Of a stretch of DNA of 64,000 nt, positions 42,472 to 54,500 are shown in pieces. The position numbers and the translations under genes are program-made. Within the stretch, counting starts at the first letter, position 1. Each line of letters opens with the position of its first letter. Source of the DNA: Rhipidocladum racemiflorum (Eukaryota > Streptophyta > Magnoliopsida > Poales > Poaceae); NCBI GenBank assembly GCA_036346355.1, contig CM070572.1:41887944-41951943 (forward strand), read 5' to 3'. Below the pieces are notes generated by a model. That model was not told the DNA's origin and made no database searches. It saw only the letters and a list, made by a program, of their open reading frames with translations.

Positions 42472-45400
42472 TGTAACATCCCAAAATTTTGCTTTTCTAA
42501 AATTCATGTGTGATTTGACACTTTGGTGAATTTTTGGAATTTTCTGGAATTTATTTGGATTTATTTGGAATTTATTTGAATTTATTCCATTTTGAAATAA
42601 TTAAAGAATTTAATTTTGCAAATAAAATTTTGTTGGAAATATTTTATTTGAATCCAAAATGATCCAAAATATTTTCCAGAATTTTTCTGGAATTTTTCTG
42701 AGTCATTTGCTATTTTTAATGAATTAAATGAATTACTGGGAATTATTTTAAATATTAAATCGCTGGAAATCCAAACCGAAGTCGATTCATCGCTCATCCG
42801 ACCGAGCCCGAGTCAGACTCGAGTTCGAGTCCGACCCGAGCCACGTGACTCGACCGAACCCACTCGACCGAGCCCTAACCGCGTGACCGTTGGATCTTCA
42901 TCCAACGGCCACGATTGAGCCACGTCACCGAGCCCGAGCCGACCGAGCCAGCCAGCTCGCCCGAGTCCGACCCGGACCCAAACTCGCGCACCGTTGGATC
43001 GAGATCCAACGGCTGTGCGTGTGCCACGTCACCCTCTCCGTGCCGCCGCCGGCCGTCGAAATCGTGTCGACCTCGGCCTCCGTGGCGTTTACTGACGCCG
43101 AGGTCGCTATTTAATGCGCCGCCACCACTGGCCGTGACCTAGACTTCAGCGCGCACCAGAGACTCCAGACAACGCCGCCGAGCCGCCGCTGCTCAGCCGC
43201 AATCGCCGGAGTTGCCGTGAACGCTCGCCGCGGTTTTATTGCGCTGCCGCCGTCTGCCGTCCTCTTCGCCGTTGACCCCGATCCGGACTCACCGCGACGA
43301 GACGCACTCGGCGATCTCTCACTTCGCCGGAGCGCGCGAACGCCGTCGGCAAGGTCGCTGCCCTCGCGCCGGGTGAGCTGGGCCGCAAGCTATCGCCGGA
43401 CCGCGAGCTCTCTCGGCCGTCCGATCAAGATCCAACGCCGAGATCACGCCACGCCATCGCACGGTGAGATCCTGCTCCAAATCCTAGATCCATCTCCACC
43501 GCCGGATCTAGATCCAACGGTCCGAAATCAATGCGTTAACCCAAACGCGTCAACACCGGATCTAATCCGCGTTGATTTTCAAACCAACGGCCGAGATTGA
43601 GCCACGCGTCCCGAAGTTGGACCGACGCGGCCGGGCCAGACGCTGCTGACGCCGACACGCGGGCCCATGTGTCGCCGCTCGGCCGAACCACACCATGACG
43701 CCACGCCGACGCCATGGCGGCCCGCATGTCGGGCCGTTGTCCTAGCCGAGCGCCGATGTCGGCGATGGCGACGCTACCCGAGCGGCCCACATGTCGCCTT
43801 CACGTGGAGTCGTGGACCGAGTCCACGGTGGACCCGAGCCGAAGCGTGGACCACGCCCATGGATCACCGACGCCACCACCAATCGAGGCTGCCACGTGTC
43901 CATGCCGACGCAATAATTAATTTCCAAAAGAAAATGATTTATTAATTCGAATAATGATTTCAAATTTAGATTCAAACTTCAAACGCTTATAACTTTTAAG
44001 TGCTTCAACTCCGATTTGAGTGATTCAAATTTCTAAATTTGTATAAAATTGAGATCTACCTAAATATGAATTTTATTTAATTTTTAGACTAAAGTTTTTC
44101 TCTGTAATATTATTTAATTGATTATTTAAACTTTAAATAATCATAACTTTTGCGTCTTAACTCCAAATTTGACGATTCCAGTTTCTAAAAATCTAAAAAA
44201 TTATGTTCTCTCTGTTTATGGATTTTATTTGGAGTTTTGGGATGTTTTTGCCTATTGTTTATTTGGGTATTTGCTATTTGCACGCTTTACGAGTAGACGT
44301 TGAAGTGCCTAAGGATTCAAGGAGAAGTGTTGACTCAGGATCCAACTCAAGACCAAGAGCAAGTGCTTTTTGAAGGCAAGTTGTGCTTTGACCATGTTGA
44401 TCCTATTTCGAAATCTATTTTGATTTAAACTATTGCATGCTAGTTCAATTAGAAACATACTTTGCTTAAACATGGGGATTAGATAAATACCAATTTGCTA
44501 TATGACACCTTGATTACTTAAGTATGTGCCATGACCCTTTGTCACCCTAGTTGTGGATTACTAGTTGGACATTATTAAATCGCCAACATGGGTTTAGATC
44601 GTTGTAGTATAACGCTTAGACTCGCTACGTGCTCATGACATGATTTTGGACAATCAAATGTTAATATTGACTTAATGATATATTGAACCTGTTTTGGAAA
44701 AGTATCATGTGATGTTGATGGCACGTGGTGCATGGTAATCAACTGGGTTTGATAAACGATTTTCGGCCAGGGCATGTGGCAAGAGTAATCAGTGGGCCGC
44801 TTGTGGCATCGGGGATGTTGATTTGGTTCTTCTGTAGTCTTGCCCTGGTCACTCTAAGGACTTAACCTTGCAAGCCTTTGAACTGGGTCATACTTGCAAC
44901 CACATGGTCGAATGGGACGGCCCTAGTTGACTAAGTCGCTAAGGACTCACTTGTGGAGCCTCAGGTGTCGATTACACCGCTTGTGTGATTGTGCGGGGAG
45001 CGTATCGTGGCCGTGGCCGATACCCATCTAATCGGTGTGTTGGTCCCATACTTCGCCTTGGCTAAGGGAAGGGATGGTGTAGAGCACGAACCTGAGAGGA
45101 CCACCTGTGTTGTTTGAGGCTTCCGAAAGGCTTTGTTACTGAACTCGCCTTTGTGGTGTTTGACTCAGATCTTGTGGGTAAAGTGCATAACCTCTGCAGA
45201 GTTTAGAATCTATTTAAATAGCCGAGTCCACTGTGATCGACAATGCTCAAATTACAAATAAGGGTTAGATTTTCTCAAAAATAACTTTGGTTTGAAAGGA
45301 TGGATTGGTTTAACAATGAAGATGATGGAAATGTGGTTAGGATGGGGAAAATGTTTATTAAATTTCTTGAAAAGTTATTTATGCTTTACTTATTTCTACT

Positions 45401-45905
45401 GCTTTCGAATCTACTTTTATTACTTGTCAAAAGTCATTTCGCAAATATACCTTGAGCTATTCCTTTGTACCAAGCCATGCATATAGTATATTAGCTTGCA
45501 TTCTGTGCATGACTTGCTGAGTACCAAGTACTCACCCTTGCCTCAACACAATATCAGTTGAAGAGGAGATTACACCAGCTTTGGAGGAGGAACTCCAAGA
45601 AGATCCGTCTACTTAGGGATGCGAGCCCAGTCAGTTGCCTGTGGTATACTGGATGGCGCCACGAAGTTTATTTGATTTTCCGCTGCTATTATTTTTCTCT
45701 GAATAAGTTTCGCCTTGCAAGGCATATATTTGTACCTTGGCCATAAGGTCAAGTAACCCTTTGGTTATTTAAATAAAGTACTTTGATAATATCGATTGGT
45801 ATGATTGTGATATTTACCGATGTTAAAGACGGTGTGCACTAGCGCGTTCCTGGACTAGTGCTGAATACACAGAGGGTCCGGATTTGCAAATTCGGGGTCC
45901 CGACA
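42472..45905 (+). repeat. E3 3' LTR, 3434 bp
   Basis: Same ends as the 5' LTR, with CTATTTAA at 43107-43114. It differs from its partner at many CAG, CTG and TGACGTCA sites (compare 43630-43900 with 31000-31270), more than expected from the rest of the alignment. The small LTR ORF is broken here. Confidence 0.93.
43107..43114 (+). promoter_or_regulatory. TATA-like box of E3 3' LTR
   Basis: CTATTTAA at the family's conserved position. Confidence 0.55.
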
Positions 45906-45910
45906 CTTTG

Positions 45911-46680
45911 TTACGGGAACTCGCCTTTGTGGTGTTTGACTGTATCTTGTGGGTAAAGTGCATAACCTCTGCAGAGTATAGAATCTATTCGAATAGCCGT
46001 GTCCGCGGTATTGGACATCGCTCGGGAATTACAGTCAAGGGTTAGATTTTCTCAAAAATAACTTGGACTTGAAAGGTTGGGTTGGATTGACAATGATGTT
46101 AGAAATGTGGTTTAGGATGGGAAAAATGTTTACTAAAACTTCTTGAAAAGTTATTTATGCTTTACTTGTTTTTACTGCTTTCGAATCTACTTATGCTACT
46201 TTTCAAATGTCACATCGCAAATATACCTTGAGCTATTCCTTTGTACCAAGCCATGCATATAGTATATTAGCCTGCATTCTATGCATGACTTGCTGAGTAC
46301 CAAGTACTCACCCTTGCCACCCTACCACACCAGTTGAAGAGGAGACTACACCAGCTTTGGAGGAGGAGCTCCAAGAGGAACCGTCTACTTAGGGAGCGAG
46401 CCCAGTCAGTTGCCTGTGGTATACTGGATGGCGCCACGAAGTTATCTTATTTTCCGCTGCTACTATTTCTCTCTTAATAAGTATCGCCCTGCGAGGCGTA
46501 CATTTGTGACTTGGCCATAAGGTCAAGTAACCAGTTTGCTTAATTAAATAAAAGTACTTTATTAGTATCGAATGGTATGATTGTGATATTTACCGATGTT
46601 AAGACTGTGTGCACTAGCGCGTTCCTGGACTAGTGTTGAATACACAGAGGGTCCGGATTTGCAAATTCGGGGTCCCGACA
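45911..46680 (+). repeat. L0 solo LTR, piece 3 (3' end)
   Basis: It resumes exactly where 29815 stopped (after the CTTTG duplication) and runs through CTCTGCAGAG and GAGTACCAAGTACTC to GGTCCCGACA at 46680. The L0 right duplication ACATG follows at 46681-46685. Confidence 0.92.
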
Positions 46681-46685
46681 ACATG

Positions 46686-46869
46686 TACATCATGATCTAA
46701 CCGCGGCAATCAAGATCCACAAATCTGACCGCGGTAATCTAACAGAGATTTATGTAAGTATCTTGAGAGATTATTCTCCATATCACCAGGTGGTTAGGGT
46801 GACATGAAGTTTGAATTTGAAAAGTTTTATTAGGTAAGAATGTTTTTATGCTGATTTTTTGGGGATTAT
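46686..46869. other. short flank between the two nests
   Basis: 184 bases not assigned to any LTR, with two AACCGCGG/GACCGCGG-type words. It joins the left flank ending at 3542 once L0 is removed. No gene is seen. Confidence 0.4.
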
Positions 46870-47087
46870 TGTTAGGAAACTCTGTTTCCTATCTCATTTG
46901 GACTCTTCCTTATCTCTAGCAGAACCGCTATATATAGGAGGCAGGGGCTACCCCTTTGTACACACAAGCAATCAGAATAATAAAGCAGAGCAGTTCCTCC
47001 TCATATTGTGTCTCTCTCTCTCTCTCTGTTCTCCAATTTAGATCTATTAGGCAACCCCGGACTATTCGATAGCGAGGTTGTCTAACA
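46870..47087 (+). repeat. C2 5' LTR, 218 bp
   Basis: It starts TGTTAG and ends CTAACA, a perfect 6-bp terminal inverted repeat. It holds TATATATA at 46929-46936, AATAAA at 46979-46984 and a CT-rich run near 47009-47027. Confidence 0.85.
46929..46936 (+). promoter_or_regulatory. TATA box of the C2 LTR
   Basis: TATATATA 60 bases into the short LTR, about 50 bases before an AATAAA signal. Confidence 0.7.
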
Positions 47088-48840
47088 CGTTATCAGCACG
47101 AAGCTCTTACGGAGAAAGATTGAAAGGTGAAAAAAAGACAAGAGGTGAAGGATCGTCGACAACGACGAACGACTACTACCGGCGATTGATCGCCCGATCC
47201 GATCTGCAATCAACTCGTCACCACGCTGGCATCCACTCGGATTGCCGAAAAAAGTCCTACGCGACTCTATCCTACGCGATAGCCAACACTTACGGCATCA
47301 AGAACGTAAGTCGAAAAATCTTGCAGATTGTTTCGCTAGATGCATAGATCTAATCTATTGTTAGAGAACGGAGATTGTTTGCTCTAATCTGCCGTTTGTG
47401 AACTAGATTGAAAGGTGAGAATCGGGTGATTGAATCTAATGGCTCGCTTGTATTTGCATCTAATCTACGTATCTAGTAGCACGAAGCTACGATTTGAAGC
47501 GACATTACAGATCGATGTTACACAAGAAATTAAATGCATCTACAATATGTAGCACGAAGCCATCGCCGGCACGTACGTCCTCTGGACCGCTTCCTGCAAA
47601 TAGCGTTCTAGTTCTGCATGGCTTTGCATGGCATGTGGCTTTGCATGCTCGCAAAGTGGTTTGCTAGATTTGCACTCGCATGCATGCATGAAAAACGTCT
47701 TGACCGACGGCCTGAAGTCATCATACGCTCGCAGACTTGTGCCGCGTCGCACGTAGCTGTGTCGGCTCGCCGACTGGCCAGTGGCCCTGCAGGACATCCG
47801 CTGGGCACGCGCTCTGTTGCATGCGCCAGCCGCCGACCACCACTGTCTCGCCAAGCGCCAGCCACCGGCCTGCCGTGCCCGACGCCGGCCCGTTCGCCCA
47901 CCGACGCGCCGCCCGGCTGGCTCTGTCCCCATGTGCACTCGACCGGCTTGGAGTATGTGGACGCATGGACATTGAAGTCCTGATTGAAGTCCCAGCTCCA
48001 TGGACATGAAGTCCAATACTTGAAGGACTTGGAGGATTGGAAACCAGACTCCAATCTGATTTTGGATCGTATCACGCACGGGAGGGCATGGGAAATTACC
48101 CATTTGCCCTTCCCAGTTTTTATTATTATTTATTTACGATTTTCTTGTAGAAAACTGATTAGAATTTCAGAAAATTAATTAAGAATCCGAAAAAAAATGA
48201 TTAGTAATCCTGAAGATTGCATAATTTGCTAGAAAATTATGATAACATTTTTGTTCATGTCTTGGATCTGTTTTTATTTTCCTTAGCATTTTGTCATGTT
48301 GATATTTGCTGAAATTCAATTTTTCTGTTGTAAAGTAATTCTGAAAATTGCTTGGAAATTAGCAGAAATTATGAAAAGTGCTAGGAAAATTCCAGAATAT
48401 TTCATATGGCATAAAATGAGAACATGAGTGGTTGGGATTTGATTTTGGTAATGAATAAACAGATACGAGACAATTGGTGTCTAGGAAAACACACATGAGG
48501 CTTGGTTCTTTAATTGGCACCCGGAAACGGGAAGTGCTCCCTCCCTCATGTGAGCCCTAGGGGCAGGTTGACCTGCCCAAGAGTCAAATTGACAGAGATA
48601 TTTATTACCTGTTTTCGTTCCCAGCCAACAAGAATTATATAAGTTGTAATTAGACTTATGCCATGTTTAATTCATGTTGAAATTTATTTTCTGTTATCAA
48701 GTGATGCTGGAAAATTGCTGTATAATTAACAGAAAATTGCCAAATACTAAGAAAAATTCTGGAAATTCATGAGAATTTACTTTCCGCACTTTATGAATTA
48801 TGCAACCGCATTGCATTAGATTACACGCAGTAATCTAATT
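47088..48840 (+). other. C2 leader, about 1.75 kb, no convincing gene
   Basis: It starts CGTTATCAGCACGA, the likely primer site. I cannot assign the tRNA by eye. The sequence TAGCACGAAGC recurs near 47475 and 47550. A GC-rich block at 47560-48010 holds overlapping frames on both strands (47540-48103 minus, 47618-47983 plus) without domain features. AT-rich, intron-like sequence follows and ends in TGCAG right before the likely gag ATG at 48862, so a spliced leader is possible. Confidence 0.5.
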
Positions 48841-49052
48841 ATGGAATCTTGTAAAATGCAGATGTCTGGCATTGTGAACCGTGAGTTTGAAGAACTGGCC
48901 CAGCACGGTCAGAACTACCTCACTTGGGCATCCGACGTGAAGATCGTACTCGGCGGCAAGAAGCTCCGAGCTGCCATCGGCTTAGGGTCCTCGAAGGACG
49001 CACCACCTACTACCGAGCAGAACGATCAAGCATTGCACTTCCTCAGGCACCA
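48841..49052 (+). pseudogene. gag: C2 gag, N-terminal part
   Basis: The most likely start is the ATG at 48862 (MSGIVNREFEELAQHGQNYL), with an in-frame ATG at 48841. YLTWASDVKIVLGGKKL is a copia gag signature. The frame reads into the E2 LTR at 49053. Beyond E2 it resumes in frame at 58048. Confidence 0.85.
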
Positions 49053-51513
49053 TGTAACACCCCAGCTTTTACTAAGCCCAGAATGTCACCAAACATAGAT
49101 AATGACACATTTAATACCATAATTTAAGGTAAATTACAGCAAGTAATCATTTGGAATAATTGGAAATTTTGACAGCATCTCCTTTGTTTTTGCATGAAAC
49201 TTAACAACATAGCATCATATCAATATGTAAGACAAACGAGATATCCATACGCAGCGATAACGATAGCTAATCATCAACTAAAACATCAATAAGCATCGAT
49301 AGCAAAATAATAAGCATCAATTTAACTCTAGGAAGTTAAAACAACTCCCTCCATAGCCCCACATGATATACATGAGGGAAACAACCAAACATACAGACCA
49401 TACACTAATGATTATTGTAATACTTAATGTCGTGTCTCCAAAACAGGTGAATTAGCTAGATTATGATACTACGTGGAGGAGTGTAGCTAGATCCCTTTCC
49501 ATAAGCCGATTTCATTGTACCTAAACAAACAAACAACATAAAACACAAGCGTGAGTTCGAAAACTCAGCAAGCATATTGTAATGGACAACAAGATCATTT
49601 ACAAGACAATAATACCTCACGTCACATATAACATTTCAAACATGAACACATAACAACATCCTCATCATTTAATATGTATTGTAATGCAATGCTATGCTCA
49701 TATCTCCTTGGAAACTCATACCGGTATGGTTGAGTACACACCCGTCGGTGTGCACCCTCTCCCCCCTTCCATCCCGAAGATGGAGGGTGCCTACTCCTCG
49801 CTTCCACCACCCACGGTAGATGGAATCACGATGTAGGACTTACTCTAATGGCTCTCCGGATTAGTCATAACTTTCTCACCGACCTTCCCGGATTAGTTAA
49901 TGACTTTCTCACCGCCCGGGCCATGTAACATGTCATGTATGCAAGCATGCCAACAATATAAAACTCATATATTAACACATGGCATCATAACATCTTAAAC
50001 ATGCTCATCATATCATAGCAATCATTAAAACATGGCAAGTGGACATCATATCAATTATAACATGTAGTTCATGGCAAGACAGCATGTTATCTATCCCAAA
50101 CACTATCAAGCAATTCTAGCAACACGTATAATGTTCAATCCACACAACACACTTGCCTTCAACCGCGGCAACGGAGTGACGAGAGGTTGAGGGCACTCGA
50201 AGGCACACCACCTGCAAACACGTGCCACACACTTAATTCGACTCCTCAAAACAGTACCCACTACACCTAATACGCTAAATACTCCAAAACCCCGAAATCA
50301 CAGATTTTGCCCCGTTCTGGACAGCGGCTTCGAAAAATCATAACTTGAGTTCTAGAACTCCAAATTGAATAAACGAGTACATCCTCGCGTAGCTTAGAAA
50401 ATTTCCCAACTTTTTCTAGTTATAGGTAAAGACTGATTCGGACTCTAATGTTGTTTAATCTAACGTTGAACACGAACTGTCTCAATCTCGTCCCAGATTT
50501 GACAGTGCTCGGTAAAACAGGCATAACTTCCAAACGGCAGGGAGGAATTTCAATTTCTTTATATGCACTGAAAGATATTGAAATTATATACAACTTCCTA
50601 GAAGTCTGTACGGTCATATTCGAACTCTAAATTAGTTTAATCTAATGTTGAACACAGACTATCCCAACCTCGACACAGATTGGACAGCGCCCACCAAAAC
50701 GGCCATAACTTTCAGACCGTAACTCCAAAAATTCTCAAAAAAATACAAAAAATAGGTCTTGACGATACCTACAACTTCTTCAACAGTAGGTCGGCCAAAT
50801 TCCGACCCTAAAATTGCGAAATCGCACCCCCTAAAACGGACTCCAAATCTGCCCGAAACTGAGTACAATACGAACTCTAGTTCTTTTCGGATCTACTCCA
50901 TGTCAGCACGTCCTCTTGATCTAACAACTCCAAATCTACCATGAGAACAGCACCTAGACCTTCCCCAAGGTTTCCCCATGGACATACCTTAGTCCGATTT
51001 AACGATTTAACACGAAGAATGCCTCTCGATCGCCCGATCTCGCTCCCACGCGTCGTGGCCACCGGTTCTCCTCGTCGCGGATCCTCCTACCGGCGAGGGC
51101 AGCACCATGGCGTGGCATGGCAGCGAGGGGGACGCAGCAAGGGCACGTGGTGGAGCAAGGGGAGGCGCAAGGGTGAGGGAGGGGTGGCGGCTAGGGAGGA
51201 GGAGGCAATGGGGTGGAGGGGAAACAAGTGGGGGCTAGGGCTAGGGAGGGGACTTGTTTGGGGCGCAGGTAGGGCTAGGGCAGCAGTTTTGCTGTCCTAG
51301 ACCACCTCCAAAAGGCCCAAATATGTCCCACCTTCGGCCCATATGGACCCCCCAAGGCCCGAACTCCCCCGGAAGGCCCAATTCCCCTCCGGAAAGGCCC
51401 AAAATCCCCCGTAAAGGCCCACACTTGCAGACACGGCGCAAAAACATGTTACAAGAGTCGTACCTTATGGCCGAGATCGAAAATGACTCATACCGTCATT
51501 CCGTAGTATCACA
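49053..51513 (-). repeat. E2 3' LTR, 2461 bp
   Basis: It starts TGTAACACCCCAGC and ends GTAGTATCACA (plus-strand view). It contains a tandem block CCGGATTAGT..TGACTTTCTCACCG at 49856-49915 and a GC-rich purine segment near 51110-51300. Frames at 50420-51447 are LTR-internal and not genes. Confidence 0.93.
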
Positions 51514-51527
51514 TTCTACCCCCTTAA
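51514..51527 (-). promoter_or_regulatory. E2 polypurine tract
   Basis: On the minus strand AAGGGGGTAGAA directly precedes the 3' LTR. Confidence 0.75.
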
Positions 51528-54500
51528 CTGGATTCGACCTCGAATCTTACACGCCAACTCTAAAACCATGTCCACTAGAGACTCATCTTCTTTGCGAACT
51601 CAACACACCCACGCAAAGACTCAAACAATAGCAATGACAACTCCATTCTCCAAATCCGTCTATTAACAAGAGTGACTTGGCTTAGCTTAACTAAGCACAA
51701 CTTGACATGATTCCTCATTTACTTCAATCTCTATCATGATTCATAAACTCCGAATGACACAATCACCTTGAAACACATCACTTTTTCATCATTAGTATTA
51801 AAACGGTCAACCGAGGTTCCAAACTAGAACCCCCCCAAAGACCATTTACGCAAAACCCCATCTCTCCCAATTATTTGACCCCTTTTCGAAAGGAATCAAA
51901 ATTTACTAATGTCATCTTCGCTCATAGCCTACATCAACCATACTTTCCTTTCGACTGCCAACCACAATACACTTTTCATTCTATCCTCTCCCAGGCATAA
52001 CGCACACATAGGGACGTCTAGCTAATACAATGTCCACGACAAAGCATTTTACATCACACTTTCTATAACATTTGCTTCCACCCAACGATACTTTCAACCA
52101 AATTCAAACCACGACATCAACAACCTCCATTATCATCCACCCTCATACCACTAATGTCCAGCACCTAGCCCAAACTAGGACCGTAACTCACTACCAAATC
52201 TCAATTGGCACTTTTCCCAAGAGGATGTCGCCCTCACAAACAATTCACACAAACAATGAAGCCCACGAGTATAGCTCTTAGATTATACTCAACAATAACC
52301 CGAGGCCCTTCTTATTCTCGCTCCTATCAATAGTGCAAAAGAAGTACGATTCTTTTGAATCCAAGTAGACCACATACAACAACTCGAATCTCAAAGCGCC
52401 ACAAATCGCTTTGGAAAGAACCCGATAACATTGAAAGACCACCCTTTTGCTTTTCCTAAGTCAAGCCGCAAAGGAAAACTCAAATCTCCAATCAATGCTA
52501 TACAATTCGCATCGGGGAGCACTCAAACAAATAGAGACTCCACACAATTCTCTTGACAGATGTTCTCAACAACTAAAGACAACTCGACTCGCCTTCACCA
52601 CAGCCAAACTTTTCACTTTAACCAAAATCAACATCTTGGAAGAGAACTGCCACAAAAACTCTCGAAGAGAAAGGGAAACTCAAATCCCTTGCATAACAAA
52701 ACCAAAATACCAAACATTTATCCATTCATTCATTTTCATGCTAGAGAGCAATGAAAAATCTCGATTCATAACACGAATGCGAATTCTACAAGAGCACTCC
52801 GGATTAGTCATATGTCTCTATATGACTTTCTCACCGTCCTGGCTCAACAACTCTTTTATGCTTATAAAAACGATGTCATGAATCTTTTTCACCATTTATT
52901 CATCATGTAACCACGATACCCATTAACTATTCACCAAGAGACTTCATTCTCCTTGTCACATGATTGACACCCAACAACATCGATGGTTGCTCAAATTCGC
53001 ATAAACTACGACGGCGTTAACCGAAAAATACCATATCTCATCACAACCCAACAACCACTGCACGCAAAGCGCGCAAAACATCGCATTTTAACCAAAGCCA
53101 ATAACAGAAGATAGCATCAACTCTCCAATCAAACATCTACGCCTAATAACCGCTACCAATTCTCTTAAAGAGAAAGGAAACACATTCCCAGCAGGGAACA
53201 TTTTACCAACAAAAACACTTATGAAACAATCATAAGATTCACCTTTTTGAAACGCTCGCAAAAACCACACACGTTTCCCCAAATCAATCCAACTCTAGTC
53301 ACGATAGAATTACAATTTAAGCGCTTAACTCCAGGATTACCAAAGATAAATCAGTTGAACGCTAAAGAGAGCGTCCCACTCCAACGCTTTGGGTGTTAAC
53401 CCATACTCATAGCATAGACTAAAAAGATTAGCCCAAAATAGATGTCATAATCACCCAAATCCCGAGAAGTCCAACACTGTTGCACACAAGCTACAACATC
53501 TGCTCTTGATAAAATCACTTTTCACTGTTCATATAACCACAATTGATTATATTACCAACGAACCGTAGACCATATCTACCGTATGACAACCAACAAGGAG
53601 AACCACGTTCTCACAACTCCAGCACAATTAACTTACCAGTTAATCCAACATAAGACGCATATCAACAACTTCTTTTGGTCTACTAACCATGACGAACCAT
53701 TATTCATGCAACTTATTATCCCAAGCGTAGCACACATCTCTTTACAATTATTCCGGCGTAATCAACAATTACCCTGGGTATAATCCCTAAGTCACATATT
53801 CCATATCACCGATTCATTCCACCAATAATTAATACTAACCACGCGACACGATCTCCACTAGACATTCCTCATAAATACGGATCCCAGACAGACCTCTGTC
53901 AAGAATAATTCAACCTTTCCTACAATCATTCCATATATCCTCATTAATTGATTACACGAATTTTAAGTCATATTGTCGACCCACAATATTAACTGACCCA
54001 CCAGCTACAATAGGAAGAATTTCACACCATCTTCTTGCTATAACAAGTTCATCAACCGAGACATTCTATGCTAACGAATCTCAAACATCCATTAGATGCC
54101 TTTACTCGCATCACTTTGCACACACCACTAATCAACTTTCACTTTGGATCACCTGACGTCTCGTTTAATCATCTCTTATCAACACTATATTTTAGTTTAT
54201 CTTTAAACAAACAACAAATTCACTTTAACCGAACCACTAGCTCATATCATCCGAAAACTCTAACTTCTCGTCATACACTTAACTTTTTAAACATTCGCGT
54301 GAATCACGCACCCAACTCTTAAGGAAACCATAATTGCTCCAGAAAAGAACAACACCCAAAACACCTTTCCTTCCGGAAAGCTCAACCATAAATCACAAGA
54401 GAAGTCAACTCTTAAATTCCCAAATGCCGACACGCAACTACTCCACAACTCTCGAGATCAACAACTTCCATGAAGGAAGATGGTTGCACGAGGAAAAACC

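Larger units (their letters stand above)
29816..45905 (+). mobile_element. E3: Tekay/Del chromovirus, plus strand, TSD CTTTG, inserted in L0
   Basis: LTRs at 29816-33277 and 42472-45905 begin TGTAACATCCC and end GGGGTCCCGACA. CTTTG flanks both ends (29811-29815 and 45906-45910). The order is PBS, orf0-like frame, gag, protease, RT, RNase H, (solo LTR insertion), integrase, chromodomain, PPT. Without the inserted solo LTR it is about 12.6 kb, plausible for this clade. All coding parts carry frameshifts or stops. Confidence 0.93.
3538..46685 (+). mobile_element. L0: old Tekay-type solo LTR, split into three pieces by later insertions (whole nest, with TSDs)
   Basis: The first piece starts TGTAACACCC at 3543 and the last ends GGTCCCGACA at 46680, the start and end of the same LTR family. 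ACATG occurs at 3538-3542 and again at 46681-46685, a perfect 5-bp target duplication around a single LTR. This shows that the pieces at 3543-3900, 28459-29815 and 45911-46680 are one insertion. LTR positions of roughly 360-1335 are missing, lost at the 3900/3901 junction. No internal domain can be assigned to this insertion, so it is a solo LTR that later received E1 and E3. Confidence 0.85.

Noticed and set aside
47540..48103. 187-codon minus-strand frame and overlapping plus-strand frames in the C2 leader
   Set aside because: Frames overlap on both strands in a GC-rich block, with no domain and no conserved copy in the window.
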